A DNA stretch of 64,000 bases, taken from contig JAURVB010014833.1 of the NCBI GenBank assembly GCA_033002965.1, forward strand, positions 1 through 64,000. The letters are read 5' to 3'. The position numbers and the translations under genes are program-made. Origin of the DNA: Piper betle. Its lineage: Eukaryota; Streptophyta; Magnoliopsida; Piperales; Piperaceae. Positions 1-11,929 of the stretch are shown here, one piece after another (position 1 is the first letter of the stretch; every line of letters begins with the position of its first letter). Under the pieces are notes generated by a model. That model did not search any database. It was not told where the DNA came from and saw only the letters and a list, made by a program, of their open reading frames with translations.

Positions 1-1086
1 TCCCTACCTAAGCTTATATATATATAGTTTTCGCATCTGTAATGACCGAGCGAGATGGAAAATCGACTCCATACCTACAGAGGATGCCGTGACAGTCAAA
101 GCGGGCTCTGGATTAGTGCCAGCGGACTGTTCCATTCCCGAGGGATCCTGACAACTCCGCGTTTGAGTTCCTCACACCCGGAGAACGTGGAGGTTTACGG
201 GTACTGTTTAGTACAGCGCATGTCCGGACTTGTGGTTCAAAGGGTACTAAAGGCGACTGCCTGAGAGTACTCGGCCTTCGTGCTCAAGGCCAGGAGAAAT
301 ATGGAGGTAAGGAGAGGGCTTAGGATAAAGTTTCACGAGAAGTACTGAAAAAGAAGTGCTGAGAGTAGCACAGCACCAGCAGCAGTAAGTTCGGGATGCT
401 ACCGGGTCTGCAGCTCAGTGGCTCCTCAGTAGTGCCCTTCAGAGTGTTCTCGAGGAAGTATGATGTTTTCTTTCATATGAGAGTTTGCTCTCATAGCCAG
501 CTTGTTATAGTTATTTTATTTTCCGGACCAGTAACACTTGTTACTGACGTGTTTTTATACTATATGTAGGTAATAATCACGAGTTGGAGGAGCCAGCTTG
601 GACGGAGGAGCAATGAGGTCTTGTACACACACACATGTTAGATTTCTGAATGTTTAATTTTGTGTTATTATGTTATTATATTGTGAATGACATGTTCAAA
701 TGCATGAGACATGATAGAATGTGAAATGATCAGAGTAGCGCAGCAAAAGTGTGATGGGTTAGGACCCAAAGTTCAGAGAATGATGAATATAATAGATTAG
801 AAGTATGTGTGAATGCTATCGTTGCTATACGTATATATGTTTGAATATACGATTTTGACAGGGTGGCCCCTAATTGCATTTTTAGGGGAAATTCTGTCCT
901 TTTATTTTATAATTTTTACTAATTTTGATTGTAATTGTGTTAGTGTGAAGTTTAGGTTGCATGTCATCCATGTAGTATCATGTTAGGGTTTTATGAATTT
1001 ATCCATGCATGACAAGTCGTATCTACATCTTAAGACGCCGAGATTGGATCCGTATGAGTTAGGTTCGCGTTAGCCAACCTAAATCA
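1..1086 (+). mobile_element. LTR-like repeat, copy 1 (cut by window edge, 3' truncated)
   Basis: This stretch matches 54491-55318 almost base for base over its first 800 bases, and matches the reverse strand of roughly 25390-26550. It begins inside the repeat, at a TATATATATA promoter-like run followed by GTTTTCGCAT, so the 5' part lies outside the window. The match to the 25.4-kb copy stops near 1086, about 60 bases short of that copy's GGGGTGTTACA terminus. Small ORFs inside it, such as one at 55-264, recur in no conserved form and are not credible genes. The ending in TGTTACA seen in the 25.4-kb copy is typical of plant Ty3/gypsy LTRs; family assignment is inference. Confidence 0.6.
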
Positions 1087-1337
1087 GCTTCGTAATGACG
1101 ACATATATAGCAATTAGGAAGCTCAAAACCATTCAGAAGTTTAACCAGTATTTCACTTTTTATGGGCAGCCTAGCGCTTACGTTGACCAAGGACATGAAA
1201 GATTGGAAGAGAAAAAGTCACAAGGCACACATGGATTAACGATCTGATCAGGAGCTTATTCTACAAGAAGTCGATCGATTCAACATCATTATTCAATGCC
1301 ATAATCAGTTTACATGAAGGCAAGATCACATGGTGAG

Positions 1338-2144
1338 CTAATTAGAATAGACGATAGACTTCCTATAAGAACCTGCAGACCTGACCTGCTTCGCTCCCTG
1401 ATCGACAGGGAAGTAGAAAGGGTATATCTCATACCGAACCATGCAGCTACTGTAAAGAACACGACAACCGACGGCATACGGGCAAAAGCTCGGGTATCTT
1501 GCGATGGCAATCGACGAACACTGCGCACATTCCAATTGAGACAAATCCCCAGTGCACTGCACGAACCCATAGAGTGTGATAAAAGGCGAGAACTTCACAT
1601 TCTCTTTGCCCAAACCCCTGTTCCTGGGCACCAACGCTTGCATCCTCACCCTCCCCATCAACTCTCCAACGCTCTTGCTAAACTTATCTCCATCGCTGGC
1701 GTTCTCGACGTTGTAGAGAAAGATGCCATAGCTGGTGTCCAACCTACCGATGAAATCTTCAACGCCGTAGCGGACGAAGCAGTAGTCGTACCAGACCCTG
1801 GCGTCGTCACCGTCGGCGCAGGATTGCTTGAAGTGGTTGGATGCGTCGGCGAGGCATTGCTTGCAGTCCGTGGTGCTGACATCGCCTCTGCACTGTGCCA
1901 GGCCATACGTCTTCCCCTGTCCTTTCCCTACCACCGAAGTAGCAAATTTGGTGGCCGGAGCTTTTGCAGATAGCTCCGCTACGACTTTGGCGACGTTGGA
2001 TTTGCTGGTGGTGGAGTTCTGGGCTCGGTTGCATAGCTGTCCAATTGGTGGGTCTGCACCGATGACTCCCGGAAGAAGGATTGTGAAGGTAAAATATAAG
2101 AAGAGCAGACTGTAAAGTAGGAACTTCATAGCTTCAAATATCAC
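1338..2144 (-). CDS. Cysteine-rich repeat secretory protein (two DUF26/Gnk2 domains)
   Basis: Single-exon, 268-residue protein. A strong hydrophobic signal peptide (about residues 6-29, ending VIGA) is followed by two DUF26 (stress-antifung/Gnk2) domains. The hallmark C-x8-C-x2-C motif is seen twice, at C85-C94-C97 and C197-C206-C209, with further cysteines C109, C122, C221, C227 and C234 that fit the domain's disulfides. There is no transmembrane segment or kinase after the second domain, so this is a CRRSP rather than a CRK receptor kinase. Known relatives are apoplastic; ginkgo Gnk2 binds mannose and is antifungal, and plasmodesmal PDLPs share the domain but have a membrane anchor. Met6 (2129) would give a cleaner signal peptide than Met1 and may be the true start. 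A TATATA box lies upstream at 2225-2230. Specific ligand unknown. Confidence 0.9.
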   Translation of the reverse strand: MIFEAMKFLLYSLLFLYFTFTILLPGVIGADPPIGQLCNRAQNSTTSKSNVAKVVAELSAKAPATKFATSVVGKGQGKTYGLAQCRGDVSTTDCKQCLADASNHFKQSCADGDDARVWYDYCFVRYGVEDFIGRLDTSYGIFLYNVENASDGDKFSKSVGELMGRVRMQALVPRNRGLGKENVKFSPFITLYGFVQCTGDLSQLECAQCSSIAIARYPSFCPYAVGCRVLYSSCMVRYEIYPFYFPVDQGAKQVRSAGSYRKSIVYSN

Positions 2145-2224
2145 TTTTGATGGATTAACCAGACAAGTTCTTGTGCGACCTAGCTATAAGAGATCATGAG
2201 GTTCTTTTCATTGCACTCTACGGG

Positions 2225-2231
2225 TATATAG
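2225..2231 (-). promoter_or_regulatory. TATA box of the DUF26 gene
   Basis: The minus strand reads CTATATAC here, about 80-100 bases before either candidate ATG of the DUF26 protein. That spacing fits a plant TATA box with a short leader. Inferred from position and sequence only. Confidence 0.45.
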
Positions 2232-3419
2232 AAGGTGGTGTGGTAGCCGCTTTGATCCGGCGTATGGTTGTGGCTTGTAGCTGGCTTGCTTTGTAGATGA
2301 AGGTGAAATCGTCTTGCAATAATGAAAGAAGAGGTCCATGCTGAAAAGTAACATGTCCAAGACAGCCGTTTTTGTTGAACTAACTTTTCTTTTTGCTCTT
2401 TTTCAAAGCCTTCCAGAAAACTAGCTGCGATGCAGAAAGATTGAACTTTGTATATAAAAAAGAAACAAGAAGAAGAAGCGAAGTTTATGTTAAATATTTA
2501 ATTTAATCAAATTATACATATAAAAAGATTATCACAATAAAACTTTCTTTTTTTCTTATTAAATCATTAATAAAATAAAATTTAATAATAAGAGCGTACT
2601 TGAATCTATAAAATCATCTTTCAGCTTTAATCTTTCAAATTAAATATTTGTTCTCCAAAATCAAAGTTTATAGATGAGATAAAAAAAATTACTAGCGAAT
2701 TTGAGGACCATAATCATTTTTATTTTTATTTTTTATAATTTTAATTTAATCTATCATAAATTAAAAATTATAAAAATAATTACATATATTTATTTATATT
2801 TATCTTAAATATTAATAACTAATTAATTTTAATTTTAATAGATCAATTTAACATAGGCCAAACTTTAATAATAATATATGATAAATTATATCAATCTCCA
2901 AATGAGCCCATGAAATTAAAGTCAACAAATTGGCAAAAAAATAGTCAGCTAAAATCTCCCTAATTGCACTTGAGCCTAACCGGAGTCTATCATTTCTCTA
3001 CAAATGGATCACATCAATATCACAATGTCCTACAAAGCAGACATAAACATACCAAATAATAAAGAGCGCATTACTGTCCTCATCCGTCATGATATATATG
3101 CAGGCAGAGATACGAGCCTTAAACTAGAGCAGCGTCAGCATTATAAAACAAACCTAATTCAAATCTTGAGATGTAGTAAATTATCATTCAAAATATACCA
3201 AGAATGAAAGGAAACCTTAAAAGACTTCTTTTAAAATTCTGAAATCATGGATGTGGATTTTTTCATAATCCACTTGATGCCAAATTTTTGGTCGGAGTAA
3301 TAGAGGAAAATGCGATGTTAAAATTTAGTAAAAGCAAATTTGAAAAGTATAGGCTGGAACCACTCAACGCCAATAAAAATCTTACATATCTATATATTCA
3401 TACATATATACTATACACA

Positions 3420-3800
3420 ATTACACCACATGTAGCCCAGACAAGTTAATGAAGCATACAACGTGTCATAAACATATACATGTACCAGAATTTAGTCAAT
3501 AGTAACATACCCGTATCATACATACATATTGTGCAATAATGGCACCACGTGCAGCTTAGACAAGTCAACGGAGCATATAACGTGTCATAAACATATACTA
3601 CCGAAATTTAGTCGATAATAAATGACCATATCATAAAATCATACAAAAAACACACATACGCATACTTATAAGTGTTAGGTGCATAGCCAACATGGCAATT
3701 CATGAACTAAAATCTAGTAAAATAGAGAAGCGAACATAACATATACACATAAGTGTTAGTGCATGGGTAACATGACAAACCATGATCACTTAATTAAACT
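3420..3800. repeat. Degenerate tandem repeats
   Basis: Two consecutive units share CACCACATGTAGC / CACCACGTGCAGC, then GACAAGT, then the run AACGTGTCATAAACATATAC, about 119 bases apart. They are followed by a second pair sharing ATAAGTGTTAG...GTGCAT...AACATG, about 79 bases apart. Seen directly; origin unknown. Confidence 0.6.
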
Positions 3801-4957
3801 AAAATTTAATAACAACTTAATATAAGATAATATACATATCAAAGTATGATTGACGTACAAGTATATCGACATACAACCAACTTTAATGATAAATTCCGAT
3901 AAACTTATAAACCAACGACTATACTGAAAAACTCAGCCAAGGTAATTGTTTCGCACAAGTTCCCCTCCTCCTTTTGAGTTGAGAAAAACATGTTTATATA
4001 GGTGTAAAAATAAAAATGAAAGGAAGTTATAAATACGTACATACTTGAAACACAAAAAGGTAAACACGTAAAACTTGTTAAAAAGAATTCATAAATATTA
4101 TTAAATTATATTAATTTAATAATATTAAAATACGAGATAAAATAACTGAGTTATTTTCAAGGTTTTACACCACTTCCTCCATAATTTAATTATCATACAT
4201 TTAGAGATCATCATGACATTTATTTTTATATAGTTTTGCCATGGTTTCAATTATATCATGGACAATAGACAATACCACTAAGGTTTGTAAGGTTGACATG
4301 AAAGTAATTAAATGAATTAAAATTTTCAAAATAATCAATTTTAGTGAAAATAGTTGTATTATATGCATTACTTGTAAAAATAATATTGAGTGGGTTAGTT
4401 TTTGTACAAATTAACTATGATCACATTCAAATGAGAATATAAAATAATTATTATGATTATTTCGAGTGGGTCCCCACATTCTGTCCACGCGTGTAAATAA
4501 TTTCTGTTGTTTTTTTATAGGGAACTTTTTCTATAAATCGGTCACTAACCCACTTGGAATAATTATAATTAGTTCGAATATAAAATACATTGAATATACA
4601 TTAATTTTGGTATAAAATATAATAAATATATACTACTTTTAATAAAATTGACCATCTCAAGTTTTTATATCTTTTATATATTATGTCAAGCAAATGAATC
4701 ATAAGTTAACTAGAACATTTAACCGAGCAACTAATCACATCTCTTCCTATAGTTAGCCTCTTCAAATTAAGAGGAATTGATCCAGCTTAACTTTCAATAT
4801 GAGTTATTTTTCTTTCATTGATTGTTTTTCTAAAATGAATTTTATCGAAAGCCTCTAGAAGTTTCCAGCTTGGTCAAAATTAGTCATTCTCTAAATTCCT
4901 ATAATTTTGTTTTAATCTGTACTTTTTTAAAAAAAATAAGTTTACTAATCCGTGGCC

Positions 4958-4991
4958 TGGGCCGGGCCTTGCTGGTCAAAAGCCTAAACCC
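4958..4991 (+). promoter_or_regulatory. Site II (TGGGCC) and telo-box-like (TAAACCC) pair
   Basis: TGGGCC lies at 4958-4963 with a second GGGCC directly after it, and TAAACCC at 4985-4991, about 100 bases ahead of the zinc-finger ATG. This pairing is known from promoters of plant ribosomal-protein and mitochondrial-protein genes, which suits an organellar protein. No convincing TATA box is seen. Function is inferred. Confidence 0.4.
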
Positions 4992-5093
4992 CCAAAGCCC
5001 TCGCATCTTCCCCAGCGAGCCCGGCGCCGCAAATATCGCCGGCCATGGCCGCCGACTAGCCAAGCCCTCCCCTTCCCTCTCCCGACCTCTACC

Positions 5094-8000
5094 ATGGCGC
5101 CCTCGAGGCTCTCCTTCCTCGCCAACACCTTCTCCCGCTTCTACCCAACCCGCCTCTCCAAACCCTTGCTGCGTCCTCCTCTCCACCTTCACCCTCCCCG
5201 TTCTGTGGCGCTCCGACCCGTCAGAAGCTTCTCCGCGGCGGCGGATTCGGTTTTCGATGCTATTCCCGGGCTGGATTCAAAGTTGCGCGACCCTTGGCCG
5301 GAGTGGGTGAGCTTCGTCGGGAAGTTGAAGGAGAAGGGCTACTTTGAGGAAGATGCGTCTGGTGCCGAGGATGATGGTTATGGAGGCTCGGAGGTGAACC
5401 ATCTCAAGACTGCTTGCTTGAGGTTTGCAAGGGAACGGTTTGATATTATCAGGTTTTGCTTCCCTCCCCAATTCCCCTCAATGCTATCATATAGGTCACT
5501 TATACCGACCACCAATGGAGGTGTAATTAGCTTGTTAGGATATTGCAAAACTTATGTACTTCCTATTTCTGATATTCTGTCTTATATACAATTTCGTCAT
5601 GGCCGGTACTGACCTGTTTTAGGAGTAGAATTGTTGTTAAAAATTCTGTTTCTTTTCTCGGAGAAGGAAATGAATGGAATTTAATTAAAAAATTATTCTG
5701 TATCCTTTATGATTAAAATTGACGTTCTCCCGCTGTAATTTAAATTTTTTTTTTAATAATCATGTTAATTTTTTCAGTAGCGTTACTAATGCTTACTTCG
5801 AAGAGGGAGAATGGTAAAAGTGTAAACTAATTCAGGAAACGTGGTGAATTATGATGGCCTTTCATCTGCCGTGTTATAATAAGAAAGTAAATTAAAGATG
5901 ATCCGTTGGCATCTATGTTTTAGTTGGAAGTAGAACTTTATTAAGGATATTAGAATCAGGGAGTGTCTGCAAGATGATCACTTTGCTTTTACAGGTCTTT
6001 GCCAAAAGAAGAGATCGAAGCAGTTGTGGGGTCTGGGTGCCCTAACCTATTGCGCAAAGTTGTGAATTCATCCAAAAGATTGAGATCCTATGTGAAACTT
6101 GATGAAGGAGAGGTGTATAGCTTCCTTATGTTAGCATTCTAAAAGTTTTTAGCACCTTTCTTAAAACTGTTTGTACAAAATAGATTTATCATACTTGTCG
6201 ATCCTATAAATAGATTTCTATGTTTTGAGTCTTGCTCAATGTATGAGAATGTGGTTGAGTTCTTGTTCTAGTCCTTAAGCTTATTTTCATCAATTCTATC
6301 GATGTCAAATAATATAATACTTCACTTGGAAAAAAGATTTGGTACTTTAGCAGAGATTGGTCATGGTTGGAAATCACAACCAGTTTATATATTGGAGTTT
6401 ATTGGATATTTGTGGTGATGTGCCGAAGGTTTATTATGTCTGTTTGTAGAGATGGTAAAGTTAAAGATGTAGGAATTGCATTTTGCCAAAAAGCTATTGG
6501 TCTTGCCACTTGACTCGTCAATTTCATATATGCATGTAGGTATGTGCTTCATGCAATTTGCGGAAATCCTGTGATAGAGCTTATACAATAATCCAAACTG
6601 ATGAAGTGGCTCGAACTGTGGATTTGGTGCGAATTCTTATGAGTTTTGCAGTGGAACAAGCAGTTGATAAATATAATGGTGGCGAACATGTTGCACCAGC
6701 TGCTCGTAAGCTGCTTTCAGTTTTGACTGAACTTTGTGACTCTGCTATTGATCCTTCCCTTGAAAGACATGTCATGATGTCTATGAATAAAAAGATAAAG
6801 GCTGAGGCACCAAGCCATGGCGAGAACAGAATTTCAAATGTAGAAGTAAAGAAAGGAGATTGGATTTGTTCCAAGTAAGTTTTCTTCTATTAAGAGTTCT
6901 GAGCATTGTCTTACAGTTTTGTCCTTCTGCTACAATTTTTTGATGGTCGACTGTATGTAACTGAACGAAGTTGTGGGTATGGTAAACAAGAATTCAGCTG
7001 ACGACGAATTGAATAAAAACTTAGCTAGCCAAGGTGATGGAATGATGATGGTGATGACCATACTTATGTGTAACTAATGAAAGTTCACGTAAACTTGGGG
7101 TTCCGAGCTCTGTTCAGCTGCCTACTTGCTATTTGTTTTCTTTCTGAGACCATGTTAACTACCAATCTCCCATCATACTGCTGATCCATATCCTTTCCTC
7201 GTGCTTGATAGGCTTTTGTATTTGTTTGCTTGTAAAACTTATGACTTGAACTTGTTGTTTGTAACTTTAATGTTTGATCAAAGGCTTGTGGTTAATGTTT
7301 GTTTGTGCACCTTTAAAGTTTAAACCTTGTTGCTGGATTATGTTAATTACCAACTACTTTGAAACCTTTATCTAAAGGTGCCCTTGTTCCCAGGTCAATG
7401 TTGTGATTAAATTAGGTGCAAGATATGGGCAACCTAGAAATCATGTCCGAATTGTAGGTTTATGATATGTAATTCAGTTACGCTAAACTTTATATATACT
7501 CCTTAAAGGGCCATGCAATGCCTGTCCCAAGCCCAAATAAAGGAGGAAGGTTGGTGTCCAGAAGGTAAATCAGCTGTCAAAACTTTGTCATTTGAAATCA
7601 CTTGGGTCCTAGGTTAGGACCCATATAATCTTTTTCAGTGTAAGGTGGAAGACAAAACATTGTATGATATTAGGTGAAAGTGTTGGTAACTAGATCAAAG
7701 TTAGATGGTAAAAGAATAGTCATGGTTAAAGTGATTCAGAAGGTAATACTAACAGAATGAAAGAGGCCTTGCCTAAGTTGTAAGTGCATTGGTGACACTG
7801 CTAATCATACACATGTTTTAGCTGTTTAATACTGTATTTTTCCTTCTGTGGAGATTATCCCAGTGCTTATCTGTACTGATTGGCTTGGGTTGTAATATCA
7901 TCTCAAGTTTTGTAAGACTTAACTAGAAATAATTTTTGCAGGTGCAATTTTATGAATTTTGCTCGAAATATTCGGTGCCTTAAATGCAAAGAAGATGGCC

Positions 8001-8477
8001 CTAAAAGAGTCGATTTCAGTGACTTTAAAATGCTAGAGGGAGATTGGACATGTCCACAGTAAAATCCTAGATCTCTTCAACCTCTGAATGCCTAAATAAA
8101 CTCTTGAGATAGACAGCTTCATCTTATTTGATTTTTGCAGATGCCAGTTCATGAACTTTTCTCGCAACGCAAAATGTCGTCGTTGCCAAGAATCACGACC
8201 AAAAGGATTATTACAATCGGGGGAATGGTTGTGCCCCAAGTAAGAATGTGTTTCATAGACAACTAAATGCGATATTCATGCTTAGTATTATTTTTGCCTG
8301 TATATTTGATGCTTCACAACTGATTGTTAAGTATTTTATAGGTGTGACTTTGTGAACTTCAGAAGAAACCTAAGTTGCTTGAAGTGCTCCTGTGATCGGC
8401 CCGAGGGTGATGCTGATCAATATGAAGACAATACATGGAGAAGGCCTAAATTCTCTAAAGAGATTAGAGAAGGTTGA
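5094..8477 (+). CDS. Organellar RanBP2-type zinc-finger protein (VAR3/OZ family)
   Basis: Six exons at 5094-5452, 5995-6112, 6540-6874, 7942-8058, 8141-8239 and 8342-8477, all with GT-AG introns and consistent phase, give 387 residues. The N-terminus is Arg/Ser/Pro-rich without acids (RPVRSFSAAA), like a mitochondrial or plastid presequence. A C-x2-C block (C161, C164) with NLRKSCDRAY is typical of the plant VAR3/OZ group. Three RanBP2 zinc fingers follow, each W-x-C-x2-C-x10-C-x2-C: W267/C269/C272/C283/C286, W306/C308/C311/C322/C325 and W339/C341/C344/C355/C358. Each finger sits close to one exon boundary, suggesting finger duplication. Known members act with PPR proteins in organelle RNA editing or intron splicing; which organelle and transcript cannot be told. 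Kozak context ACCATGGCG supports the start. Confidence 0.88.
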
Positions 8478-10175
8478 CTCAGGCAATAGAGATACTCTTC
8501 CCACATGAAACCGGGGTATGATTATTTAAATATGGTGAGAACAGTCTCTTTGAGGACGCATGGCTAGCTGGTGTCTTATGGGGCTCTTAAATAACCAGGG
8601 TAAAGTTTACAGAAATACTCCCGCAGTGAAACGCACACTTTTTTTTCGTGTTAGATTTTATCTTATTAAAATCTTTGCAAATGAAATTGTGGAAGCATTC
8701 AGATATTTATTTAGCCACAATACATTGTTGAGCTGCTTGATGAAAGTCGTCATGCTGAGCATCCCCGGGTCAGTCAGAAGTGAATCAGGTATATTTGCTG
8801 CTTGCATTTCAGATGCAATAAAGGATGTCAAAAATTGTGCCCTGTTTTACTCCATGTGAAATTTTTGTCGCTTTTACTAGCATGGAAACTTATTTGTTAT
8901 CCTTGTACGTTTCCTTCTCTGCCTGATACTTTGTAGCCTTCTTTAATTTACAAAAATATTATTTAATGTTAGTACTTCGGTATTCCGAGTGGAAGTTTTT
9001 GCCTTGTAGATAGCTCTTCTGGTAACATTAGATTGCAACTTGCAAGCTTTTGAGCTTAGTTGACCGCTGCCAATGCCCTGATCTGGAGGATATACTTGAG
9101 TGTCTCACTGGTTTGTGGCTTATAAAAACTGCAACTTGCACGACTATGAGATGGACGCGACAATCAGATAGCGAATTGGGTCGGTCATAATAGGATGATG
9201 GGGTTCAATATCTAATTTTCTCACTGATCACTCTGGTTTTAGAGTTTCCACATTTTCTGCTATGCTGGATTCTGTACTTCGGGATACATCAATCCTGTTG
9301 AATTCATTAAGCTGAGACTTGGGTCTTGACAGTGATCTCCTGGGTGCGAGCAGGAGCGTCGGAAGCATGAATCCGATCCCAAATCCTATCATGTTGATAG
9401 TGTAGACTGGGATTGATTTTGGTTGCTGATGACCTAACTGAACTTGCCAGGGGTTTGAAGTATTGTGAACAGGTTCGGGTGCTCGTCAACTGGTAACCTT
9501 ATTCGTTGTTTCCAATTGAAACTTGCTGGGAGCATTTATACATTCCCCAAAACAATAACAGGAAGCGGAACGCCTAGATGGGTAGGTGTGAATACTTTGA
9601 CACACCCTTTACCGAGCATGGCGGGTACAAGAATGACTTGTTCCCTGGCTCATCATCCCTGACCTTCTTCCATCTGGACACAAAGCGACCGGTTTGAGCA
9701 AGTTCGCCTACTGGTTCTCAATATTTTCGAATGATCAAACTTTACTTCGCCTGGAACTAGTACCTCAAAAGCTTACAGCTGATAGAACTCATCATAAATA
9801 CTATATCCATCTTTACATGCATGGAACAGGGGTGCAAGGAAATTACACAAAACTAAAACCACAAGGCAAATCGAAGATAACAAAGGCGCGCTCCCAAGGC
9901 CAAATGATGGATACATGTATCTTTCTAGTATCATCACTTCCACGTACCAATCTAGTCACAGCTAGCTCCCCCAACTATTAGTTATACCATGGATCGGATC
10001 CGCCGTTATACTCGGTACACCTAAGAGGCACCGCATCCACCTTTTGGTACTCTAAAGTCCCAAACAAAGGCCGACATGAGCAGCAGTTGTAGCGCAAAGC
10101 AATCTGCCGCCAATCCCAATTCCTTCAACCTGTGATCAATCGGGTTGAAGTGCTTCTTACACTGCTCATTCTTTT
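8478..10175. other. 3' flank of zinc-finger gene and intergenic DNA
   Basis: The first few hundred bases are probably 3' UTR of the zinc-finger gene; the ORF at 8560-8859 is AT-rich, matches nothing I recognise and probably lies in that UTR. From about 9 kb to the DELLA stop codon nothing supportable is seen. Confidence 0.5.
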
Positions 10176-11929
10176 CTAGTGGGGCGGCGATGGTTGTGGC
10201 TTCCAGGCGGAGGTGACGATGAGGGGGCGGGTGTGCCATCCCAGCATGAGGCAACCGTCCTTCTCCTCCACCCGGTACCCATCGCCGCCGGCGAAAAGAG
10301 CGAGCAGCATGCTCGCCTGCTTGAAGGCGTTGGAGCCCAAGTGGACGGCATCGAAGCCGGCCCCTTCCATCCTCGCTCGCCACCGCCCCAGCATCTCGTG
10401 CCGCTCCACCCTCTCCATACCTTCGCACGCCACCACGTTCTGTATCTGCCTCCCCACGTACATCTCCGCCATCACCTGCTCCTCCCCCCGCCGGCGCCGC
10501 CCTCCAGGGAGTCGAACATGGTGGAGTAGTAGTGGAGAGCTTCCGTGAACCGGTCCAGAAAGACCGCCCCGTTGTGGTCCGCCTCCTGCTCCACCACCGT
10601 CACGATGTCCGGATTCAAGGCTTTCACCGTCGCCAGCACCTTCTCCGCCGCCCCCGGCCGGGCCAGCAGCCGGTGGAGCTCGAACACCGAGTTCACCGCC
10701 ACCGCCTCCGGCTCCGGCCGGAGGTCGAGCATGTACGGCTCCAGATCGGCCAGGCTCGCCGCCACGTATCCCCGGTACTCGAACTCCACCCCCACCGTCT
10801 CCGCCAATCTCGCCAGCCTCCACCCGACCTGTTGCAGGGCGTCCAGATTGTCCGGCTGCGGAGGTCCGATCCCGGTCAGCCGGAAGGCCGGCGGCCCGCC
10901 GGGGCGGAGCGCGAGCGCCTGCAACAACGCCGGCCATTGCATCCCTTGCTTCATCCCGAAGTCGATCACATGGACGCGGCTCTTGCCGGCGAAGGCCTCC
11001 AGGATGGCCTGGTTGGCGGTGAAGTGGGCGAATTTGAGGTAAGGGCTGGTCTCGTAGAAGTGCATCTCGAGCATGTCGGCGATGGCGGGGTCGATGGAGT
11101 CCGGCGGCGGCCGGCGGGGGTAGTAGCGGGAGTAGAAGATCCGATGGGCGAGGGCGTCGGCGAAGTAGGTGGCGACCTTGCGCATCGGCCCGGCCTGGGC
11201 CGCGGCGAGGAGCGAGATCTGCGTCACCAGCGCGTCCGCTGCCTTGAAGTCGTCTTGTTGGATGGCCTCCGCGCAGGCCATCAACGTATGGACTAGTCGG
11301 ATCCCCGTCTCCTGCGAGTCGACCAGCACCATCATCCGCGACGCAGGCTCCACCACCGCCGGAATCTGCTGGGCCTGCTTCGGCAAGGTTTTCTGCCGTT
11401 TGTAATCTTCGGTAGCAGACGACGAATCGGAGACGGACTGTTTACCTCCGAAGATGAGCCCCCCGGGGATGACCCGGAGATCATGACAGTCGGATTCGTC
11501 GTAGATTTGGGCGGCGCCGGGGAAGTCGACCGCCGTCACCGTCGACGACTCGTCGTCGCCAGTGGCGACTGGAGCAGACGGACTAGGGTTGAGCTCGGAG
11601 AGCATGTTCTCGAGCCAGTTGGAGATATCGGCGGGGTTGTAGTGGACCGTGTCGACGGCGAAGTGAGAGAGCAGCCCGTCCTCGTACCCCTGGAAACCAA
11701 CCCCGCCGTCGCCGCCGCCGGTAACCATGGCCATCTCGAGCTGCTCCAGCTTCTGGGCGACGTCGGCCATATCGGACGCCCGGACCTTGTATCCGAGCGC
11801 GGCCAGCAGCTCATCGTCGCCGGCGTCGCGGACCCGGCAGGAGTGGTCGTCGAGGTCCGGCGCCATGGTGGGGGGAGGAGGAGGGAGAGAGGTGTAAGTG
11901 TGGGAGATTTCGGGGCGTTCCCTCTTCAT
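10176..11929 (-). CDS. DELLA protein (GRAS family), interrupted by a one-base frameshift
   Basis: Intronless nuclear repressor of gibberellin signalling. From ATG at 11929 the frame shows the DELLA motif (residues 39-43, followed by [20 protein letters not shown]), VHYNP (95-99), a Ser-rich linker with KRQK, the first leucine repeat (about 210-300), VHVID (319-323), and PFYRE-region residues ending in [11 protein letters not shown]. The frame then runs to a stop at 10472. The next frame continues the family exactly ([18 protein letters not shown], the RVER motif, and the SAW region ending at TSAWK) and stops at 10176. One missing G in the G6 run at 10484-10489 (C6 on plus) explains the break. 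Corrected length would be about 584 residues, normal for DELLA. As written, the protein would lack RVER and SAW, which are needed for repression. An upstream ATG at 12052 would add a low-complexity tail and is unlikely. The leader at 11930-12170 is CT-rich. Confidence 0.92.

Larger units (their letters stand above)
2232..5093. other. AT-rich intergenic region with a degraded tandem repeat
   Basis: No gene is recognisable between the DUF26 and zinc-finger genes. Most of it is AT-rich with no long open frame. Two degenerate repeat pairs lie between 3420 and 3800. The ORF at 4870-5310 overlaps the start of the zinc-finger gene in another frame and is a shadow. Confidence 0.6.

Noticed and set aside
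1314..1973. A 219-codon frame on plus
   Set aside because: It is the antisense shadow of the DUF26 secretory protein, whose cysteine motifs and signal peptide identify the real strand.
10532..11296. A 254-codon plus-strand frame opposite DELLA
   Set aside because: Arg/His/Val-rich translation typical of the complement of a GC-rich gene; no domain.
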